Source: Nocardioides sp. LHD-245
Lineage (GTDB): Bacteria; Actinomycetota; Actinomycetes; Propionibacteriales; Nocardioidaceae
Direction of reading: 5' to 3'
Assembly: GCF_030929495.1 (NCBI RefSeq)
Contig: NZ_JAVFWN010000027.1
Location: 1 to 40,744, forward strand
Length of the DNA: 40,744 nt
Position 1 is the first letter of the stretch. Each line of letters starts with the position of its first letter. Of the stretch, positions 1-7,957 are shown piece by piece. The notes beneath the pieces are model-generated. The model saw only the letters and a program-made list of their open reading frames with translations, made no database searches and had not been told where the DNA came from. Position numbers and translations under genes: made by a program.

Positions 1-72
1 GGCGCCGGTCGCGCGATCGGGGCCGGCGGACTGAGCCGCCGCTGGGGTGCAGACAGGGCGTGACCGACGCGC

Positions 73-120
73 CGGCTCGGATGCGGCGCGGGGACCGTAG
101 GTCCCCGCGCCGCCGAGCCG
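73..120 (-). terminator. Strong hairpin after the RCC1-like secreted protein gene
   Basis: A very stable stem-loop: 13 paired bases (84-96 with 100-112) closed by a GTA loop, extended by 8 more pairs (73-80 with 113-120) after a 3-base bulge. It lies 28 bases past the stop of the minus-strand gene ending at 148. No clear U-run follows on the minus strand, so it may be a hairpin-only terminator or an mRNA-stabilising end. Positions 1-72 hold nothing I can name. Confidence 0.65.
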
Positions 121-147
121 CCGCCCGATCAGGCTAGGCAGCCTCGA

Positions 148-2055
148 TCAGCTGCACTTAGCCGTGACATTGGCGCTGGCCGTGGTCGACGCGGATGCGG
201 CCGCCTTCTGCGCCTTCTTGGCCTTCTTCAGCTTCTTCTTCAACTTCTTGATCTTGGCCGCGGGCTTCTTCGCCTTCTTCGCCTTCTTCAGCTTGGCCTT
301 GGCCTTGGTCACCTTGGCCTGCGCCCCGCCCAGAGCAGCCTGCGCTGCCCCGGCCGCAGCCTGAGCCGCCAGACATTCTGGCGTCGGACCGACCTTCGGA
401 ACGGTCACGGGACCGACGCCTGCCGATGTGGACGGCACCGTCTCGGCGCCACGGACCGCTGTCGTCCGGAACGTGATGGTCTTGCCCTCGTGCGCACTGC
501 TCAACGCGAGCGTGGTGCCATTCGCGCCGACGATCACCTCACCATTGGCCAGCCATTGGTTGCCGAGCGTCACGCCGTCGGTTGCGTTGAAGGTGGCCGG
601 CGTGCCGGTCAGCGTGCTCCCGACCAGGGGCGTGCCCGCGATCGTCGGGGCATTGGCGACCTCGAGATCGGGGAGAGCGACCGGGCCGACCGCCTCGGAG
701 ACCGACGGAACGCTCTCAGCGCCACGAACGGCCGTGGTGCGGAACGTGATCGTCTCCCCCAGGTGATCGCCGGTCAGCACCAGCTCCGTGCCGGTGGTGA
801 CTACCGCGTCGTCCGCCAGCCACTCGTTGGTGAGCGTCACGCCCTCCGACACCGTGAACGTAGCCGGTGTGCCCGTCAGCGTGTCTCCCACCTTGGGGTT
901 GGCGATATCGCCCGACGACGCGATCGTCGGGGCATCCTCGACCGCGAGGTCGGCATCGGCGACGATCAGCTGGAAGGAGCTGTACCCCCCGGTGAGCGAG
1001 GCGATCTCCTTGCCGGACAGATCCAGACTGTCCGCCTGGCTCCGGTACTGCGCGACCCTCGACGCTTGTGAGCCGGCACTCGTACCGTAGACGTGGAGTT
1101 GGTTCCCCTCGGTGCGCACCATGTAGACCGGGGTGGACATACCGAACGGGCTGGAAAGGACGGTGGCCTCGACGGGCTTGTCCTCCAGAGCGGCGGTGGG
1201 GGCGAGGTAATCCTCGTTCGCGCGGGTCCCGCCCTGGCTCATGGCGTACACCTTGCCGGCCGCGGTGACCCCGACCGCGAGGCTCTTGCTCGACTGGATG
1301 TCGATCAGCGGGTCAGCTGGACCAGTCGGCCGCCCGGCCATCTCCGGGAACGCGGGAACCGTCACCGTCCCCTGGTCGGTTCCGTCGCTGTTCCAGATCA
1401 GCGCGCCGCCGTTCGCCAGCCGCAGCACCAGGGCGCCCCCTCCGCCGTCAAGCGCAGCGATCTGCTCGACCGGCTCCGGCAGGTCGAGCACGCGATAGTC
1501 ATAGGCACCGAGGACATAGGTGACGACGCCCACCCTGCCGTCCGCGAGCAGCACGCCAAGGACCCCGCCGGTGACCGCGATCTGCTCGGCCGTGGCCGGC
1601 GCCCCGGCACCGCCGAGCAGCTCCGGACTGGTCAGACCGGCCACGGCATCCACGGCGAGGGCGTCAGCGTCCGCCCCCCACAGGTGCGGAAGGCCGTCCT
1701 CGGTCACCACCGCGACCATGCCGGAGTCGGGGGCAGTCGCCCCGTGCGCGCCGAGCGCGACGATCCGCTCACCGGCCACCTCCACGGGGATGTCCATGGC
1801 TGCGTTGCCGTCGGTCACGACCCGCTCCAGCGTGCCATCGCCGGCACGAACCGCGAAGACGTTGGTATCGAGTCCGTCACTGACAGCGGTATAGGGCACG
1901 GTGCCCACGGCCGGCGTGGCGTCCCGGTTGACCTGCACCACGCTCCCGCCCAGCTCCACCGGCTCCATCGCCATCGCCGACGGTGACGTCACGGCCAAGG
2001 CTCCGGCCACCAGGCCGACCACCCCCACCACGGCTGTTGATATCCGCACTCGCAC
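148..2055 (-). CDS. Secreted RCC1-like propeller protein with two Ig-like repeats and a Lys/Ala-rich tail
   Basis: 635 residues, GTG start preceded by GAGGAAG at suitable spacing. Residues 1-29 form a Sec signal peptide (cleavage near SAMA). Residues about 40-365 contain recurring short units of the type V-x-x-DG-x-hydrophobic-x-x-W/V-G, as in RCC1/BNR-type beta-propellers. Two near-duplicate Ig-like repeats follow (about 368-460 and 465-550), each with VG-TLTGTPATF, a W-L core and TFRTTAVRGAE. The last ~75 residues are a lysine/alanine-rich helix bounded by two cysteines (PEC near the start, KCS at the end). There is no LPXTG motif or C-terminal membrane helix. The tail could bind an anionic wall polymer; that is inference. 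It has its own operator 48 bases upstream, so it is probably a separate transcript from the genes to its right. No specific family recognised. Confidence 0.8.
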   Translation of the reverse strand: MRVRISTAVVGVVGLVAGALAVTSPSAMAMEPVELGGSVVQVNRDATPAVGTVPYTAVSDGLDTNVFAVRAGDGTLERVVTDGNAAMDIPVEVAGERIVALGAHGATAPDSGMVAVVTEDGLPHLWGADADALAVDAVAGLTSPELLGGAGAPATAEQIAVTGGVLGVLLADGRVGVVTYVLGAYDYRVLDLPEPVEQIAALDGGGGALVLRLANGGALIWNSDGTDQGTVTVPAFPEMAGRPTGPADPLIDIQSSKSLAVGVTAAGKVYAMSQGGTRANEDYLAPTAALEDKPVEATVLSSPFGMSTPVYMVRTEGNQLHVYGTSAGSQASRVAQYRSQADSLDLSGKEIASLTGGYSSFQLIVADADLAVEDAPTIASSGDIANPKVGDTLTGTPATFTVSEGVTLTNEWLADDAVVTTGTELVLTGDHLGETITFRTTAVRGAESVPSVSEAVGPVALPDLEVANAPTIAGTPLVGSTLTGTPATFNATDGVTLGNQWLANGEVIVGANGTTLALSSAHEGKTITFRTTAVRGAETVPSTSAGVGPVTVPKVGPTPECLAAQAAAGAAQAALGGAQAKVTKAKAKLKKAKKAKKPAAKIKKLKKKLKKAKKAQKAAASASTTASANVTAKCS

Positions 2056-2102
2056 TGTGAATCACTTCCTCACCTCGGGTAGAGACTTGCTGTCCCCAGT
2101 TT

Positions 2103-2119
2103 CGTAACAGCGTGTTACA
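2103..2119 (-). promoter_or_regulatory. Operator copy 1 (TGTAACA-N3-TGTTACA type)
   Basis: The + strand reads CGTAACA-GCG-TGTTACA: a perfect GTAACA/TGTTAC inverted repeat with a 3-base spacer and one mismatch at the outer base of the 17-mer. It lies 48 bases upstream of the GTG at 2055. On the minus strand it reads GCG-TGTAACA, the same flank as copy 2. The short symmetric arms fit a TetR-like dimer; the regulator is unknown. Confidence 0.7.
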
Positions 2120-2155
2120 CGCACCCTCACATAGGACTCCGGGCAGCACCACCTC

Positions 2156-2941
2156 TCACGGCTGGTAGATCGAGACGGTGGTGGGCCAGTTGACCTGGTA
2201 TCCCATGGCCGGCAACTCGGCGATCGCGTTCAGTCGCTTCGGCAGCTGCCCGGGGCAGAACTTGTCGTTGTTGCTCACCGACCCGGCAGCGACCGTGCCC
2301 GTGATGGTGGTCGTCCCTTGAAAGGGCGGGGTCAAGAGCGGACCGGTGACGGTGGCCTGCACCTCTCCGGTGAACGGAACCCGGCACTGCAGACCGAAGA
2401 TCCCGGCGGAGCCGTTGATCTTCAGGCGGAGATCCATCGTCAGACCGTCGTCGGAGTCGTCGCAGGCGATGTCGCTGGACATCGGCTCGGCGATCACCTC
2501 GGTGGGCACATTCCCCATCGGGGGCATGCCGTCGATGACGAGACCGGCCTCGAGACCGTTGGTAACCACGCCCTCCTTGGGGATGATCAGTCGGCCTTGA
2601 ACGCCGGTGCAGCCGCCGGACTGCGCCGCGACCAATCGCACGATGCCGCAGACGGAGACGTCGATCCCGGTGACCTTCAGCGGTCCGTCACCCTGCACCG
2701 TCCCCCCGGTGACCCGGGCGACGAAGCCGTACTCCGTCGGAGGCGGGTTGGAAGTCGGCTTGCAGGCCGCCGGCAGCGGCACGGCGGCCTGGGCGACGGC
2801 AGTCGTCCTCAACGGTGCCACCGTGACCGAAGGCGCCGCGGAACCGGGCAGCATGGTCAGGACCACGCCGGCTGCGGCCAGTAGCGGCGCGTGCCGCCAG
2901 ATGCGCCGTGGCCTCCCGACGTGTCGGTCCAATTCGGTCAT
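2156..2941 (-). CDS. Secreted six-cysteine protein of unknown function
   Basis: 261 residues, ATG start with GAGAGGAAAC upstream. The N-terminus has a long basic stretch (to about residue 17), then a hydrophobic core and a likely cleavage near residue 53 (AVAQA), so the signal peptide is unusually long. The mature chain is beta-rich in appearance, with six cysteines (AAC, SVC, GGC, IAC, LQC, KFC) that could make three disulfides, and alternating T/V/G segments such as FQGTTTITGTVAAGS. There is no anchor and no lipobox. It is the last gene of the putative secreted-protein transcript that begins at 7673; the gap to the gene upstream carries a hairpin (3002-3030). I recognise no named family. 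Co-location with the Mce operon is the only functional clue. Confidence 0.75.
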   Translation of the reverse strand: MTELDRHVGRPRRIWRHAPLLAAAGVVLTMLPGSAAPSVTVAPLRTTAVAQAAVPLPAACKPTSNPPPTEYGFVARVTGGTVQGDGPLKVTGIDVSVCGIVRLVAAQSGGCTGVQGRLIIPKEGVVTNGLEAGLVIDGMPPMGNVPTEVIAEPMSSDIACDDSDDGLTMDLRLKINGSAGIFGLQCRVPFTGEVQATVTGPLLTPPFQGTTTITGTVAAGSVSNNDKFCPGQLPKRLNAIAELPAMGYQVNWPTTVSIYQP

Positions 2942-3001
2942 GCTCTGTTTCCTCTCCCTGTGTCACTGCTTGGCCGCCCGCCGACGTCCCCCTGCGGGCC
3001 C

Positions 3002-3030
3002 GGGGGCCTCGGCGTTGAGCCGAGACCCCC
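3002..3030 (-). terminator. Hairpin after the CBM-bearing secreted protein gene
   Basis: Arms 3002-3013 and 3019-3030 pair over 11 positions with one C-A mismatch around a GTTGA loop. It starts 22 bases after the stop at 3053. It may terminate or attenuate transcription toward the gene ending at 2156. Confidence 0.55.
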
Positions 3031-3052
3031 GGGGGTCAGGCGTTCGCCGACC

Positions 3053-4375
3053 TCAGTTGATCAACGAGATGTCGTCGAACTGTGCCCAGGTATCGCCGTG
3101 CGGCCACAGGCCTCCGAAGACCTCCACACCGGTGTGGCTGCCGCTGTTGAAGGTCACGGTCAGCTGGGTATAGCCGGTGTGCTTGCCGAACTTCTGCTCG
3201 GCAATCACGGTGCCGTCGAGCGTGCGCACTCCGAAGTAGCCGTCGGTGTTGTTCGCCGAGGTACGCACCCACCCGGCCAGGGTGTAGTTGGTGTTCGGGG
3301 CAAGCAGCGTCCTCTGGTGGAGGTCGTTCCACTTGTTGTTGCTGTTGCGCACCCAGCCGTTGTCGGGCCCGGTACGGGCGTTGCCGAGACCGTGGTCGAC
3401 CCCGCACTGACCGGTGCACTCCCACGGCCCCATCCCGGGGTCGGTGAAGCCACCGTCGGAGACCCGCTCGCTCGGGCGTCCCGGCCGCGGGGGATTGACC
3501 ACCGGCAGGCCCATCGCGGTCCGCACCTTGTTGGCACTCACCGACCAGATGGTGGTGTCCATCGTGGTCGAGTTGTGCCCCGGCCCGGCGTTGGCCTGAC
3601 CGTCGGCGATGTCGATGACCCCGTTCAGCGCCCCGGTGAGGCCGCAGCCGCTGGCTTTCGGCAGGCCCCAGGCGTTGTCGACCACGGTCTGCCCGCTGAG
3701 TCGGATCACCCCGGTGCCCTGGTAGTTGTAGTCGAAGGTGCCCGGGACACCCGTGATCGGCTGGTTGGGCGGCGGCGGGTTGGTGGTGCCGGCGGTGAGG
3801 TTCAGCTTGATCGGCGAGGAGTCGGACCCGATGGTGCACCTATCGCCCAGCATGGTGAGCACGTTGGTGAACGGGTTGGAGATCCTGGCCTTGAGGTTGA
3901 GGTTCATCACCGGCTCGTTGGTCATCAGGTTGTCCAGGTTGAGCTGCGGCAACCCGACGATCTCCGGGGTGATGTATGCCTCCAAGGGCCAGAACTCGAA
4001 GCCGGGGATGCCGAGGATCCCGCCTGGCAACTCGATGGGCGGAGCCTGTAGAGGGCTGACCCCGTTGGCCGGCGGGACCGAGATCACGGTCTGCTTGACC
4101 GAGTCGGCGATGCCGCCGAACTGCAGGACCATCGGGTCGGTGGTGGTCGCCTCGTCGAACTTGCCGGCCTTGATCCCGACGCTGCTGGTCTCCATGACGT
4201 AGCACGCGGTGACGGCGTTGTTCTGCACCGGACAGTTGGCGAACTTCTGCAGTGCCGGCGGCAGCGGATCGGCCTGCGCGGGGGCGGCGCCGAGGCCGGC
4301 GCTCAGCCCGCCGATCGCGACAGCCACGGAGGCCAGGCCCACAGCGGGGCGTCGCAGACGGAGTTTGCGGAACAT
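3053..4375 (-). CDS. Secreted protein with C-terminal carbohydrate-binding-like domain
   Basis: 440 residues, ATG start with AAGGAGA upstream. Signal peptide 1-35 (cleavage APAQA/D). Residues about 40-295 form a beta-rich region with cysteines in NCPV, ACYV, DRCTIG and SGCG, and a distinctive stretch CTIGSDSSPIKLNLTAGTT followed by PPPPNQPITG. I recall similar segments in other actinobacterial secreted proteins, but cannot name the family. Residues about 303-440 look like a jelly-roll carbohydrate-binding module of the CBM4/9 (CenC-like) type: SDGGFTDPG at the start, a W-rich core, TNYTLAGWVR in the middle, and TWAQFDDISLIN at the end. The protein may hold or recognise a glycan or glycolipid at the cell surface. 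It belongs to the secreted cluster beside the Mce operon; no catalytic motif is visible. Confidence 0.8.
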   Translation of the reverse strand: MFRKLRLRRPAVGLASVAVAIGGLSAGLGAAPAQADPLPPALQKFANCPVQNNAVTACYVMETSSVGIKAGKFDEATTTDPMVLQFGGIADSVKQTVISVPPANGVSPLQAPPIELPGGILGIPGFEFWPLEAYITPEIVGLPQLNLDNLMTNEPVMNLNLKARISNPFTNVLTMLGDRCTIGSDSSPIKLNLTAGTTNPPPPNQPITGVPGTFDYNYQGTGVIRLSGQTVVDNAWGLPKASGCGLTGALNGVIDIADGQANAGPGHNSTTMDTTIWSVSANKVRTAMGLPVVNPPRPGRPSERVSDGGFTDPGMGPWECTGQCGVDHGLGNARTGPDNGWVRNSNNKWNDLHQRTLLAPNTNYTLAGWVRTSANNTDGYFGVRTLDGTVIAEQKFGKHTGYTQLTVTFNSGSHTGVEVFGGLWPHGDTWAQFDDISLIN

Positions 4376-4442
4376 GTCAGAATCTCCTTCGTTGAGGTGT
4401 GGTGCGTTGACTCACCGCGGGGTCCAGCCCACGGAGCTGTGA

Positions 4443-4512
4443 GGACACTCTCGACCGGCCGGTCGCCGTCGTCTCGGTGGCCGGCCTTCGGCTCGTCCGA
4501 CAGCGAGTGTCC
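4443..4512 (-). terminator. Nested hairpin after the 269-residue secreted protein gene
   Basis: GGACACTC (4443-4450) pairs with GAGTGTCC (4505-4512), enclosing a second stem GGCCGG (4457-4462) with CCGGCC (4481-4486). It begins 12 bases past the stop at 4525. This is possibly a terminator or attenuator within the secreted-protein operon; no U-run is seen. Confidence 0.4.
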
Positions 4513-4524
4513 GGAACACGCGGA

Positions 4525-5334
4525 TCACGGCGCCCAGACCATGGTCGGAGTAGCGCCATCCGGGCCAGACAGCGTCACGCTGGCCTCCTGGATCGTGACC
4601 CAGTCGAGGATGTCCGAGCAGTTCGCCGGGCTGGCGGTGGTGTTGAGGTCGTAGACCGGCTGCGAGCCGTCGTCTTCGAGCACACCAATGCTCGGGTCGT
4701 AGGTCCAGGGCACCTCTAGGTCGGTGGCGTATGCCGGCCACTGAACGGTGCACGGCTGACCAGGGATATCAGAGGGATACGTGCGGAGGGTCTGGGTCAC
4801 CGTGCCATCGCCGCTGCTTCCGCTCGGGACGGTGATCCTGCCCGACAGCGTCCCGGCGTGCGGCGTGCCGACGACCGTGTGCGCAGCGGGCAGGCCGATC
4901 TCCAACTCCCACGGCGAGCCCGGCGGGAACGAGAGGTCGACCGGACTGCCGTCCCACGAGTTGGTGCAGCCAGCCAGGGCCGCCGTCGGCGGGCTCAGCA
5001 GGATCGTGATCGAGGTGCTGGGCGCACCGCCCGGCGGGGTGCTCGGCACCGGATAGCTGAAACCGGTGGTGGGCACGCCGACGCAGTCAAAGGTCATCGG
5101 AGCGCCCTGCCATTGGTAGGTGATCTGCAGGTTCACGTCGACGCTGCCGATCACATCGCCCGGCGCCGCATAGTGCGGGTTGCTCGGCGTGCTGTCGGTG
5201 TAGCCGAGCACCCATTTCGTCCCTGCCGCCTGCGCAGGCGCGAACCACCCGCCGGTGACAGCCAGGGCGAACGCCGCCAGGGTCGCCCCGACTGCCCGTC
5301 GCCGCGCTCGTGGACCTTGGCTCGAAAACCTCAT
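4525..5334 (-). CDS. Secreted four-cysteine protein, paralog of the gene at 6876-7673
   Basis: 269 residues from the ATG at 5334, chosen because AGAAGGAGAT precedes it and it starts a proper signal peptide (basic stretch, hydrophobic core, cleavage near APAQA at residue 36). Frame upstream of this start is open but has no signal-peptide character. The mature protein starts with AGTKWVLGYTDSTP, identical to the paralog, and the two align over their full length. They share four cysteines (FDC, AGC, QPC, ANC) and the segments WELEIGLPAAHTV and ASPANCSDILDW. Predicted to be exported and disulfide-bonded. No family name known to me. It sits between the 424- and 440-residue secreted proteins, with only 38 bases to the gene upstream, so cotranscription is likely. 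Confidence 0.8.
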   Translation of the reverse strand: MRFSSQGPRARRRAVGATLAAFALAVTGGWFAPAQAAGTKWVLGYTDSTPSNPHYAAPGDVIGSVDVNLQITYQWQGAPMTFDCVGVPTTGFSYPVPSTPPGGAPSTSITILLSPPTAALAGCTNSWDGSPVDLSFPPGSPWELEIGLPAAHTVVGTPHAGTLSGRITVPSGSSGDGTVTQTLRTYPSDIPGQPCTVQWPAYATDLEVPWTYDPSIGVLEDDGSQPVYDLNTTASPANCSDILDWVTIQEASVTLSGPDGATPTMVWAP

Positions 5335-5372
5335 CCGGCTGATCTCCTTCTGCCCATGGCGGGCGGTGTGCC

Positions 5373-6647
5373 TCACGAGAACCCGAAGCCGGTCGGCAAG
5401 CCCCGGGGCATCCCGATGTCGGCGATGGTGATGTCGACGCTGGTCTGGACCGAGCCCGCCGGGATGTCGTACAGCGGAGCCTGGTACAGCATGTTCGTGA
5501 GAAGCTCCGGCTGCCCGCCCTTCATGACCGCCCCCGGCTGCACCCGGCCGTCGAGGTCCGTCGGCGCCACGAGTCCCTGAAGGAAGCTTCCGAAGCTGCC
5601 CGCACCCGGGCTGGCCGGACCACACACGCCGGTGCGTGGTGCGCCCGGCGCGGTCAGCGCCGGCATCGTCACGGTGCCATTGACCACCGTGGCGCTCCGT
5701 CCGGGCAGCGCCCCGGCGAGAGCGCGCGACGGCATCTGGTAACGCGGCGGCGGGATGCTGTTCATGTCGTGTGGGTCGTGGTAGTAGGCGTCATACTCCT
5801 GACGGCGACGCCACTGGCCCGGGTCACTCGGCAGTGCGCCCTCGATCGGCGCGAAGGTGGTCGGCAACGGCTCCGGAGTCGTGCCCAGGGTCAGTTCCAC
5901 CGTGGTCGTGCAGTCGTTGTCCGATGGGTCGTTCGCGCGATTCTGCATGGCATGTACCTCGACCTTCATCGAGGCTGAGAACTCCAACGCACCGCTCGGA
6001 GTGAGCCCGGTGATCCCGGCTTGCGGCGTCCCTACCGGCTTCAGCTCAGTCCAGGCGTAGACGCCGGTGTTCTGGGGAGCGTCGGTGGCGGCCGCGACCT
6101 TCTTGCCGGTGAAGGTGCCGGGCGCCTGCGCGTTGAAACCCGAGGTCCAGGAGACGCCTGACCCCGAGCAGAGGATGACCCCGTCCTCGGGGATCTCGAC
6201 GCGCAACGCGGGCAGGCTGACCCAGCCACGCACCCACCCGGTCACCCCATAGATGCTGACGCCGAACGGGAGCTGGCCCGCCTGCAGAGCCAGCGGCGAG
6301 TAGCCGGCCAGCACCCGGCCGTCGGTGAGCGCCATCGTGAACGGCGCGCGATAGCCGTGACCGCTGCCGGCGTTGCTCGCCGCCAACGGAGCCGGCTTGG
6401 GGCAGTTGACGCCGCCGGTGCGCAGGTAGTCGGCCCGGTCGGCGGAGCCGCTGAACAGGTCGGACCAGGGCTTGCCGTAGAGCGCCGGCAGCTCGAAGGG
6501 CGCGTTCGGGTCGGTCGAGTCCGCTGCGGCCGGTGCCGCGGGGAAGCCGACCAGCGCTAGAGCGCCGGCCAGGCCGGCCGCGGTCCCCCAGAGCCACTGG
6601 CGCCCGACCTGTCGCCGGCCGCGACGCACGGTGTGTTCGATCGTCAT
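5373..6647 (-). CDS. Secreted protein of unknown function (424 residues)
   Basis: 424 residues from the ATG at 6647, which has GAGGAGAG upstream and starts a convincing signal peptide (basic residues 9-15, hydrophobic core 18-36, cleavage near residue 42, PAAPAAA/D). An open frame continues further upstream, but it is arginine-rich noise. The mature protein has four cysteines (NCPK, ILCSG, NDCT, GVCGP), many G/P/T residues, and a local charged stretch WRRRQEYDAYYHDPHD near the middle. No transmembrane anchor, lipobox or catalytic motif is seen. It is flanked by the two four-cysteine paralogs. I do not recognise the family; its place in the operator-linked secretome next to the Mce genes is the only guide to its role. 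Confidence 0.75.
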   Translation of the reverse strand: MTIEHTVRRGRRQVGRQWLWGTAAGLAGALALVGFPAAPAAADSTDPNAPFELPALYGKPWSDLFSGSADRADYLRTGGVNCPKPAPLAASNAGSGHGYRAPFTMALTDGRVLAGYSPLALQAGQLPFGVSIYGVTGWVRGWVSLPALRVEIPEDGVILCSGSGVSWTSGFNAQAPGTFTGKKVAAATDAPQNTGVYAWTELKPVGTPQAGITGLTPSGALEFSASMKVEVHAMQNRANDPSDNDCTTTVELTLGTTPEPLPTTFAPIEGALPSDPGQWRRRQEYDAYYHDPHDMNSIPPPRYQMPSRALAGALPGRSATVVNGTVTMPALTAPGAPRTGVCGPASPGAGSFGSFLQGLVAPTDLDGRVQPGAVMKGGQPELLTNMLYQAPLYDIPAGSVQTSVDITIADIGMPRGLPTGFGFS

Positions 6648-6745
6648 GAGTGGTGCTCTCCTCACCGTTCGCCCGCCTGAACCCCGCACGCCAGGTGCGC
6701 TCGAGGCGGTGGACGCTGTGCCAGAATCATCGAAGGGTGAACGCG

Positions 6746-6834
6746 GGCCCTCTTGGCACGTGTGCCCCGAGGGCCTGCGCTCGGATTCCCCAGACCGGTT
6801 GCCGGCCGCCGCTTTTCCCGGCGGCCGACAACCG
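6746..6834 (-). terminator. Two consecutive hairpins after the first secreted-protein gene
   Basis: Hairpin A: CGGTTG/CAACCG (6796-6801, 6829-6834) continues, after one mismatch, into a 9-bp stem (6803-6811 with 6819-6827) with a 7-base loop. Hairpin B: GGCCCTC (6746-6752) with GAGGGCC (6769-6775), enclosing GGCAC/GTGCC. Both lie in the 228-base gap between the stop at 6876 and the ATG at 6647. They may terminate most transcripts after the first gene. I saw nothing else in this gap except the ribosome binding site. Confidence 0.55.
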
Positions 6835-6875
6835 ACTCTCACGGGCCCCGCCGAGGCGGTCCCAGGAGCCTGGGA

Positions 6876-7673
6876 CTACTGCCAGACCGCGGTCGGGATC
6901 GCGCCCGCCGGGCCGGACAGCTCCACGCTCGCCGCCTGCAGCGTCGCCCAGTCGAGGACGTCCGAGCAGTTCGCCGGGCTGGTGCTGTTGTTGATATCGA
7001 GGACCGGCTGCGACCCGTCGTCCTCCGCGATCCCGGTGGTCGGGTCGTAGGTCCCGGGCACCTCCATGTCGGTGCCGAACGCCGGTCCCTGGATGGTGCA
7101 GGGCTGGCCAGGAACGTCGCTGGGCAGGGTCGTGGCGACCGCGGTCACCGTGCCGTTGCCGCTCCCGCCGCTCGGGACGGTGATCTTGCCCGACAGCGTC
7201 CCGGTGTGCGGGGTGCCGATGACCGTGTGCGCTGCGGGCAGACCGATCTCCAGCTCCCACTGCGAGCCCGACGCGAACGAGACGTTCACCGGACCATTGT
7301 CGACGCTGTTGGTGCAGCCGGTCAGCGTCGTGGTCGGCGTGTTCAGCATGATGGTGATCGAGGTGTTGGGCGCGCCGCTCGGCGGTGTCGCGGGCACCGT
7401 GTAGCTGAAGCCGGTGGTGGCCACATTGACGCAGTCGATCGTCGCCGGGCTGCCCTGGTACTGGCCGGTGAACTGGAGGTTCAGGTTGGTGCTGCCGATG
7501 ACGTCACCCATGGTGGCGTAGTGCGGGGTGCCCGGAGTGCTGTCCGTGTAGCCCAGCACCCACTTGGTGCCGGCGGCCTCGGCGGGCGAGGTCAACGAAC
7601 CCACCAGCACGAGGGCGGCCGCAGCTCCGCCGATGGCCGTGGCCGTCTTCATGGTCTTCAAGTTCTTCCGCAT
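6876..7673 (-). CDS. Secreted four-cysteine protein, first gene of the secretome cluster
   Basis: 265 residues, ATG with AAGGAGAG seven bases upstream. Signal peptide 1-33 (cleavage near PAEA/A). The mature sequence opens with AGTKWVLGYTDSTP and is homologous over its whole length to the 4525-5334 product, sharing four cysteines (IDC, TGC, QPC, ANC). The mature protein is rich in T, S, G, P and N and looks all-beta. No anchor is seen. It is first in the cluster, follows operator copy 2 by 90 bases, and is followed by two stem-loops, so it may be made in larger amounts than the genes downstream. This is inference. Function unknown; a soluble binding protein or surface-layer component is possible. 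Confidence 0.8.
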   Translation of the reverse strand: MRKNLKTMKTATAIGGAAAALVLVGSLTSPAEAAGTKWVLGYTDSTPGTPHYATMGDVIGSTNLNLQFTGQYQGSPATIDCVNVATTGFSYTVPATPPSGAPNTSITIMLNTPTTTLTGCTNSVDNGPVNVSFASGSQWELEIGLPAAHTVIGTPHTGTLSGKITVPSGGSGNGTVTAVATTLPSDVPGQPCTIQGPAFGTDMEVPGTYDPTTGIAEDDGSQPVLDINNSTSPANCSDVLDWATLQAASVELSGPAGAIPTAVWQ

Positions 7674-7762
7674 TGAAAACTCTCCTTACCAATCCTTGTG
7701 ATGGAACTGGTCGCCTGTCGACCAGCTGTCTCGTCACGAGAGGGATCTCTTGACGCACCCAT

Positions 7763-7779
7763 TGCAACACCGTGTTACA
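7763..7779 (-). promoter_or_regulatory. Operator copy 2 (TGTAACA-N3-TGTTACA type)
   Basis: The + strand reads TGCAACA-CCG-TGTTACA, one base from the perfect 17-mer. It lies 90 bases upstream of the ATG at 7673. The minus-strand flank TGCG-TGTAACACG matches that of copy 1. Confidence 0.75.
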
Positions 7780-7957
7780 CGCATTGAAAAGCCCTTGGTG
7801 GAACCCTTTTTAGATTTTTCTTATCTGCTGGATCTATTTTTGGCCGCGCCCCACTAAATCACGATCCATACCGAGAATTGGGCCGCAATAGCACTCGATC
7901 ACCCCCATGATTCGATATCAATTTATGGATAGAGCTCCGCCATATCGCTCCTCGTCC
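7780..7957. other. AT-rich non-coding spacer between mceF and the secretome cluster
   Basis: The spacer between the end of mceF (7958) and operator copy 2 is conspicuously AT-rich against a very GC-rich background, with runs such as TTTTTAGATTTTTCTTATC (about 7807-7825) and ATATCAATTTATGGATA (about 7914-7930). No open frame, tRNA or clear terminator was found. It probably holds the promoter of the gene starting at 7673, but no convincing -35/-10 pair stands out. Confidence 0.6.

Noticed and set aside
5373..6842. Longer version of the 424-residue secreted protein starting at 6842
   Set aside because: The extra 65 residues run through the two hairpins and have no signal-peptide character; the ATG at 6647 has both a signal peptide and a ribosome binding site.
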